NCBI GenBank assembly: GCA_963978545.1
Contig: OZ021722.1
Location: 110,703,442-110,767,441 of the forward strand
Reading direction: 5' to 3'
From: Linyphia triangularis
Taxonomy: Eukaryota; Arthropoda; Arachnida; Araneae; Linyphiidae
Length of the DNA: 64,000 bases
Shown: in pieces, positions 57,735 through 64,000 of the stretch
Position numbering within the stretch: position 1 is the stretch's first letter
Layout of the letters: every line of letters starts with the position of its first letter
Position numbers and translations under genes: made by a program
Notes under the pieces: generated by a model
Databases searched by the model: none
Seen by the model: only the letters and a program-made list of their open reading frames with translations
Told to the model about the DNA's origin: nothing

Positions 57735-58425
57735 TATTTCGAGAAGTAACTGCAAGTTTAGGTGATCTGTCGAAAATAAATCGGAATTTCGTATAGAATG
57801 CAAAGAAAGATTAGTAGATCATGAATCCATTGGTCTGCCACGACAAAAATTGCCGAATCTGTTCAAAAATCGACTTTGAGTGAGTTCAACTAAATCCGAC
57901 TGCCAAATACGTCATAAAGTAGCTAAATAATTAGCATTCTTTTTTTTTCGGGTTTTACCATATTATTAATCTTTAATGAGGAAGGTAGCAAAGAACCCTG
58001 GCAACGTCTCTCTCAAAAGACTCTCAACTCTCAAAACACTCTGGCAACGTCTTACTTTCAATTTTTAAAAGTGAACGAAGTTGCCGTTATCAGTGACGTA
58101 ATATTTTTTGGGGACTTGGCTCACTTTTAAAAGATGCAAATAATAAATTGCCAGAACTTTTAATTGTCTGCAACTGCTCTCATTGAAAATTAAATAGAGG
58201 TGGGTTACCAAATAAAAAAATAATGCTCATTATTTGGCAAGTTATGACATTTTTAGCAATCGGATTTAGTTCTACAAAATAAAAATGGATTTTTGAACAG
58301 CTTTGGCCATTTTTGTCGTGGAAGGCCAGTAGAAACATGGTCTACTAGCATTTCTCTACATTGTACAAAAAATTCAGAATGATGTTCGAAGGGGTCCCTA
58401 AACTTGTAGTCGTTTCTCAGATTAT
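57735..58425. mobile_element. Foldback MITE FB1, copy 2
   Basis: Left arm (AACTGCAAGTTTAGG, then CATTGGTCTGCCACGACAAA) and right arm (TTTTTGTCGTGGAAGGCCAG near 58312) are inverted copies. Homologous to 9540-10140. The middle holds AATGCTCATTATTTGGCAAG. A small duplicated CTCTCAAAACACTC-like patch lies near 58010-58040. Confidence 0.6.
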
Positions 58426-59290
58426 AATTAAAAACGTTCATATCGCACACAAAAAAAATCTAATAAAAAATCGTTTTCCTCAACAATACGGTTTTCTTCA
58501 TTGACCATCAGTTATAACGAACTTCAATGGACAATTACAGTTTTTTTTTTTTTTTTTTTTTTATTCAATTCTAAATGTTTCGAAAAGGGCATAAACAGAA
58601 AAATTTCTGCTCATTGCGCTTTTTCTTTCTTCTTTTTTTTTTAAATTTGCAATCAAATTTCCGCTGTTAGACGTTGGCGAGAAAACGATTCATTCGGTTC
58701 GAATTGAATGTGACGTCAAGGCTTCCCAAACATCTTGGCTTGAAATGCGGCAGAGGAAACCAGTTTTCCAAGTTTCTCGCAAATCGCGCCAACCTCTACG
58801 GGATATGTCAATGGTCTACCAACGCCAACTATTCGGCAGAAGCCATACGATAACCATAGAAACATAAGGAAGCTTTGATATCACAGAATTCGTTGAGTGT
58901 TTTGATTGGACAGATTTTGGCTCGGTTTTGGGGCATTTTCTTTTCTTAATATTTAAATAACTAATTTTCTTAAAAGAACTTTTGTTTAAATATTTGGAAT
59001 CAGAAAAATATTTTTCATAAATATAAACTAATATAACTCATTTAAAAAAAAAAAGCGGGAATTGTCCATTGCAACGTAATGAGAATAACAGGAGAAATTA
59101 TCTCTCTGTATGCCATACCTTTGATCGTGTGCATTTGATCCAATAGGCACAGTGGATTTTCTCACCTCATAACTACTTGTATGTCAAAGGAAAGTATGGT
59201 ATTTCAAGTTCCCCACGTGTGACCATTTAGTTCTTGTAATGTGGTCCATCAGGCGCCTCAGCTGGCCTCACATTGCTCATGACAAAGGTT
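58426..59290. other. Unassigned stretch
   Basis: No gene recognised. T-run near 58541-58562. Confidence 0.4.
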
Positions 59291-59831
59291 TAACCCTTTA
59301 TTGACTAATAAGTTCCGTACGTTGTCTCGTGGTACTGTATTAACCCTTTGCGCTCCGTCACATGATTGGATGCCACAACTCGAGAGGACCACAATATTTG
59401 ATGTGGAAATTCGATACAAGGCCAATGAATATATTTAGTTTCAATCAAGCAGATCCGTAACCGCGAACCGAACCAAAAATACCACGAAACGTCTCGAGTT
59501 TCTGGTCCGTCCGTGTGAAAAAGGCATCGAGAGCAAAGCGTTAATTTAAACGATTTGAGACTTTGAAGTCCACTTCTCTGAAGTTCGTTCTTCAATCGCT
59601 GGATATCAATACAATATCATTTTTCTTTAAAATTTTGCAAGATGTAAAGCCAAGATGGATGCCTAGAAGACTGAAATACATCCATGTGTTTGCATAGAAA
59701 AAGAAATAAGCTTGCGCTGCCATCCAACAATAGAAGAACGAGCATCATAGAAATGGATTTCAAAGTCTCAAAGAGTTCAAAAGTTAATACAGTACCATGA
59801 GAAAAATGACTTATCAGTCAATAAAGGGTTG
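59291..59831. mobile_element. Foldback MITE FB3, copy C, interrupted
   Basis: The termini TAACCCTTTATTGACT and AGTCAATAAAGGGTT are perfect inverted repeats. The inner block matches 25893-26225. A TTAA-flanked insert sits at 59344-59540. Confidence 0.65.
59340..59544. mobile_element. piggyBac-like MITE P1, copy 1, nested in FB3
   Basis: TTAA|CCCTTTGCGCTCC at the left (TTAA 59340-59343) and GAGCAAAGCG|TTAA at the right (59541-59544); insert 197 bp. The unfilled FB3 copy reads TGGTACTGTATTAATTT at the same place (about 25947), confirming a TTAA insertion. Confidence 0.8.
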
Positions 59832-59926
59832 AAAGCTACTCAATGGAAGACACGCATTCATCTTTTAGCAAAAATAATTTCAAGGTCTCTGACCTTAACT
59901 ACAACAATTCCTACAATGCTTTTATC

Positions 59927-60150
59927 TTAACCCTTTGCACTCCAGCTCTTTTTCGCGCGGAGGGACCAGCAACTCGAGAGACATTTTGCGGCATTTTTGG
60001 TTCGGTTTGAGGTTAAGCATTCACTTCATAGAAACTAAACACAGTCATTGGCCTTGCATCGAATTTCCGCATCAAACCTAGTAGTCTTCTCGTGTTGCGG
60101 CATCCAATCATGTGGTGCCTGAGAGGCGCCGCTCGAGCGCAAAGGGTTAA
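59927..60150. mobile_element. piggyBac-like MITE P1, copy 2
   Basis: TTAA|CCCTTTGCACTCC (TTAA 59927-59930) to GAGCGCAAAGGG|TTAA (60147-60150); insert 216 bp. It shares CTCGAGAGACATTTTG-like and GGCCTTG...GAATTTCC blocks with copy 1, in inverted orientation. Confidence 0.8.
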
Positions 60151-62750
60151 TAGCCAATCATCGAACAAAATTGCTTTATACTTGGAAAAATTTAGTTAGG
60201 TGGCAAACTTATGCGAATGGGTAAAGGAACTTTTGAGGAGTAGTTAATGTTCCACAGACCCCATAAGTTTATTAAATACATACTTCAACCAAACACCATT
60301 GTCGGCCGCAGACAATCATTGATCAAGCGCTCTGTTTTGCTGAAAAACGGGGGGGGGGGGGGGGAGTTCCCCGAAACTCCGGATGACCCTTTTATGGGCC
60401 ATTTCGGAATGAAAAGAAAAAGCTGATGGACTTTCTTCAGCAGAAAGTAATGGCAGGATCGTAATGGAATCGTAAACGGGTCATTTTTGATGTCGGTCGA
60501 TGATTTTTCTTCATTGATTGCAAGCCCTCTCTCTCTCTTTTTTTGTTCATGGAAACGTGAGACGATCCCGACTTCTCGGGAGAATTGATTAAGGCACCTT
60601 GGGGTCGATTCATTACAAATGTGGTCGGTTCGTGTTCTGAGGTGAGAAGGGGAATGGCAATTTGGAATTATGTCGGTAGAATAGATTTTTCTTTTTACGA
60701 GATATATTGAATAACCTGTTGGATATTGGACGGGGCTGACTGATTTGATCTTTCTATTGCCTTTCGGAACGAAGGTCATGATATGACAATTTCAAAAGTT
60801 GACCCACAAAGCCTTATTCATTCTAATTATGTCCTTTTAGAAATTCGAAATGCGCTTCACCATTGTAAAATAACTTAACAGCACACTTTAAAAAAAAAAT
60901 TGTAAAAAGCTTATTTTTAACACCTTCGTCCGAAAAGCTTTTTTTTGTGTGTGTTATCAGTTTGGAAAAGACGCGTCCAATCCTCGGTCATGACATCGAA
61001 ATTATTTTGGAAACTTCCAGGCCTGAATTGATAACAAAGAAATAAAGATATTTAATAAATGACAAAATAGAAAAAGTAAACGCATTATGATAAGGAAACC
61101 TTGTGCACTAACACGTGTAAACCCAAAAAATATGAATGAAACATTACTATTCGGGATCTGCAAAAAAGTTTTTGAACCACTATTAATGCCTGTAATTGTA
61201 CTGCGCAATCCTTCTGCGCATTTACACCCCCCTAACCCTTTCCCCTATCATTATACATTCATTCTTTTTGGATTCCGCCACTTGAGCGGTTTTGATAAGA
61301 GAGCTGTTTCTCTCTGCATTTTACATACAGCTTTGGAAAGCCCCCCAATCTACAGTCCACGAAATAAATATTGTTTGGTAACAAAAACAACTTGTCAAGA
61401 CCATTTGTTACAGAAATACACACAACGAGCTATCGGATGGTACAACTACAATGTCATAATAAAGGACTTAAGTTGAAATCTGGATACTCACAGATTCAAC
61501 GTCTAACATTCCAATCAGTTATCCTATTGTTAGGAAATAAATTCAAATAGAAAGATACAAGAATACGAGTACAAAACTATATGATGAGGGAATTCAAGAC
61601 ATCAACTAACAAAAAACCCAAGAAGAAAGCGAATGGTTCTGGCAAGTCAAAAGTAACGAGGAGACCTTTACATAAACAAGGTATAATAAAAAACATGACA
61701 AACTAAGAATTCATTCAGAACTAGTGAGGAGGATCCTTTAGTAAGTCTACTTTCATACAGCGCAATTGTTAACTTGAAATGTTGCAGAGTGGTTTTTTTT
61801 AAAGAAGCAAAGATCAGTTGTAAAGAAACAAACTACATCTACTACGAAAGCAACTAATACTCAAAATGCTTAAATCTGAACTGGACAGTGTCGTGAATAA
61901 CTTCGCCAAGATCTTGAAAATCACTCTAGACACGATTTTCTATTACAGAATAACAACTATTACATTGCTACTACAAAAAGTTCCTTAAAGTTTCAGTAAT
62001 TGTTGCCAAGATCGTTAAATCTTTAAAGAGTTGGAACGGGTATTCTTGTAGCAGAAAAGCGAAAAGAAAATTCGGGACTGGTTTACTCATGTAGAACACT
62101 GTCCTAAAAACAAGCGCTCAAAGCATATTTCAAAAAAGAAAAATTAAGCGCATTTTCCATCTAGGAAGAGAAAATAAAACTTTTTTTAAAATTTAGAGTT
62201 AGACTAATTAGACTTGGGGTTTCAGAGGGCAATCAAAAAGAGAGAAAAGAAATGTATTTTTCGAAATTAAAGAACACGCACACTATCCCAGCCAGGAATT
62301 CTCCAACTCCTCCAATTCAATTTAATAGACCACATTCAAGTGCGAAAGATAGTTATCAGTTAAGACGAAAATGGAGATTTTTAAATTTCTATTTCCCAAT
62401 TTCGGGCAAAGATTATTACTGGAGTTTTCCATTCCCCGAGTCGTCGTTCTTGCATTTAAAGATTTACGAGGCTGGTGATTTACGAAAAGATAATTTGAAA
62501 TTTGGCGGTCGCACGCCATTTATTTTAATGGATCCCACCGCTAATGGAAGAGAAGGAATATTATCCCCCGAATTCCTTTCCAATAGAGCTGTTCCATAAG
62601 GAAAAGTAAATTTTAGCGAGTCCTGTTTTTTCCCCAAGTGGGATGGGGGGGGGATAATGTAGTCTCGGGATATTTTAGCGAATTAACCTTAATATCGTTT
62701 AAGCGGCATTGTCTGGATCAGATTGTTAAAAAGGATATATTTTGTTGTAT
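60151..62750. other. Unassigned; several long but unrecognised frames
   Basis: Frames of 164 codons (minus 60779-60285), 129 codons (61087-61476) and 115 codons (62252-62599) are open but show no domain, signal peptide or motif known to me. The first encodes a poly-G tract as Pro. They may be chance or contain exons. G-runs at about 60349-60364 and 62643-62653. Confidence 0.3.
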
Positions 62751-63266
62751 ATCACAGAATGAAAATCAATGACTTTTCAAGGACATAAATAATATATTTT
62801 AAGGACCCAATTCGAAAATTAGTTTTTATGCCTCAGGTCTTTAAATGCATGACTTCACAGCAGCTTGCTCATAGCGCTAATACCAAAATTTCTCATGCAC
62901 AATTTGTATTTTGCTTTATGAACAGACTTTGATGATGTTGCAATCCATTTTTCATATGCACATTAAAAGTGCACTTTTCGGACATAGTATTCGTTGCCTC
63001 TGCTAAAAAATAACCAAAGAGCACTTGTTGGTCGCAATCTCTTTTGGCTGTACAAATATAGCAGAAAATTCCAGAGCGGAGAGGATAAGTGACGATCCCG
63101 AAGGGAGAAACAAATCAGTTGAATTTTTATAAATATTGCAGTCGGGCACACAACGTCAGCGAAAAGTGAGGACTTTTTAAATGACTTCTAAGCATTTTCA
63201 AGTACTTTCAATGCCCGGAAAAAAAATTTAGTAATACTAAGCACACTAAAGACAGCTGGAACCCTG
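62751..63266. mobile_element. hAT-like MITE family H1, copy 3 (diverged)
   Basis: ATCACAGAATGAAAATCAAT at the left joins the H1 pattern a few bases inside the usual terminus. The right end CAGCTGGAACCCTG is a degenerate terminus. Interior motifs CAAGGACATAAATAATAT and GTCGGGCACACAACG match copies 1 and 2. Confidence 0.45.
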
Positions 63267-63701
63267 CTAAAGGAACCAGTATTTTTTTTCTCTTCTACAA
63301 TACTTACTCCTGCTTTTAAAAATGTAAATTAAAATAAGTTTGAGAAATCAAATTTGATTGCACGGGAATGATATGCACCGAAAGAGCTTTTGATTAAAAA
63401 TAAATAAATAGACTGCTGAGAGTAGTCTATGCGTTAAAAGAAGCAAAGTCTTTCAAAGGGCAAGTGCTCTGCATTTGCGTTTCGAATGGAAGAAAAACCT
63501 GGAACCTTCCCAGCAGACAAGATAAAAATCCTTGTTTGTTAGAATCGCTGTAGCATCTACTCGCTTAGAAAAGAACGCACCAAGCGAGAAGATTAATACA
63601 AAAACCACATATATATCTGGTGTCGGGTCATTCTTCCTCTCAAACACATGTTTGGCAAATGAAAGACAAACAAATTTGTTGTTTATTATTGAAAACATTA
63701 A
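63267..63701. other. Unassigned stretch
   Basis: No gene recognised. Frames on both strands at 63453-63777 overlap and match nothing known. Confidence 0.4.
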
Positions 63702-64000
63702 TACACTATCTACCAATAAGTATTTGGACACCCATGCAAATGAGAATATCTGCGGTCTTGATTTACGTCACCCTTGATCCCAATTCATGGTAGGCTCAAC
63801 GCCGACTCCTACTCCATTATTCTAGACAACAATGTCCTTCCAATGCTGTGGCAATTTTACGAGTATTGTTACTTCCAGGATAACAACGCCACTTGTCATG
63901 TTGCGAGATCCACCATGGATTGGTATGTTGACAACGGGGTGGACCGACTGGACTGCCCTGCCCAGAGTCCAGATTTGAATCTTATAGAACACCTCTGGGA
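63702..64000 (+). mobile_element. Tc1-like element, left end and part of transposase (cut by window edge)
   Basis: TA|CACTATCTACCAATAAGTAT followed by TTGGACACCC is a Tc1-type terminal repeat beginning at 63704. Transposase sequence begins only about 60 bp later, already in the C-terminal half, so the element carries an internal deletion. Confidence 0.75.
63762..64000 (+). pseudogene. Tc1-like transposase, C-terminal fragment
   Basis: The frame is open from 63762 to the window end (79 codons). It reads GRLNADSY, then YFQDNNATCHVAR carrying the second catalytic Asp, then CPAQSPDLNLIEHLW carrying the catalytic Glu 34 residues on, as in DD34E Tc1 transposases. The N-terminal helix-turn-helix DNA-binding domains and the first catalytic Asp are missing, so it cannot be active from this copy. 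The fragment continues past 64000. Confidence 0.8.

Noticed and set aside
60285..60779. 164-codon minus-strand frame
   Set aside because: No domain or motif, the Pro run is translated poly-C, and there is no supporting context. Kept only as a note in the unassigned stretch.

Overview
The window looks like AT-rich, repeat-dominated, non-coding nuclear DNA from an arthropod. It has homopolymer runs, no operon-like packing, no rRNA or tRNA gene and no securely identifiable host gene. The repeat content (a BEL/Pao retrotransposon, Helitrons, tRNA-derived SINEs with an ACCA-type tail, Tc1/mariner, hAT, piggyBac-like and P-like DNA elements) fits an arthropod. A chelicerate such as a spider is my guess, but nothing here proves it.

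Layout. 376-2830: a Helitron-type element (family A) split by a 1.3-kb P-like element that carries a THAP zinc-finger fragment. 2936-3501: a pogo/Tigger-like MITE. 4653-6705: a three-level nest, in which a foldback MITE is split by a Tc1/mariner-type element whose dead transposase is split by a rearranged Ty3/gypsy-like gag-protease fragment. 7.9-10.6 kb: diverged repeats, two foldback structures and a SINE. 13018-14445: Helitron family B with tandem units of about 148 bp. 14558-14794: the first of three 237-bp palindromic MITEs (others at 25335 and 56422). 17.9-23.5 kb: repeat families R1 and R2, two SINEs, a 51-bp mini-retroposon and two hairpins. 24314-24557: a heat-shock-type promoter (two HSE clusters, TATA box, initiator, splice donor) with no recognised reading frame behind it. 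25.3-34.4 kb: more MITEs and R1 copies, and a small unrecognised open frame at 31714-32018. 34435-35102: a probable solo LTR containing a SINE. 36.5 kb: a 51-bp coding-like tandem repeat. 37436-44337: a second Helitron-A copy containing a complete BEL/Pao element, the only intact gene in the window. 46-51 kb: a small MITE, a SINE and a 1.3-kb hAT-like element. 52.3-54.5 kb: a 157-bp duplication and the second Helitron-B copy, with eight near-identical 148-bp units. 54.8-64 kb: MITEs of several families and, at the right edge, a Tc1-like transposase fragment running off the end.

How it fits together. The window is a stack of transposon insertions, and in several cases an unfilled copy of the same host repeat elsewhere in the window shows the target site. 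The BEL element is the only self-contained replicating unit: its two LTRs look identical, it has a 5-bp target duplication, and it has one unbroken 1767-codon gag-pol frame. It is therefore very young and possibly active. Everything else appears non-autonomous, truncated or decayed. Features most worth a second look are the HSE promoter without a gene, the THAP/P-like element inside a Helitron, the 51-bp retroposon, the exact-length palindromic MITEs and the 148-bp Helitron satellite.
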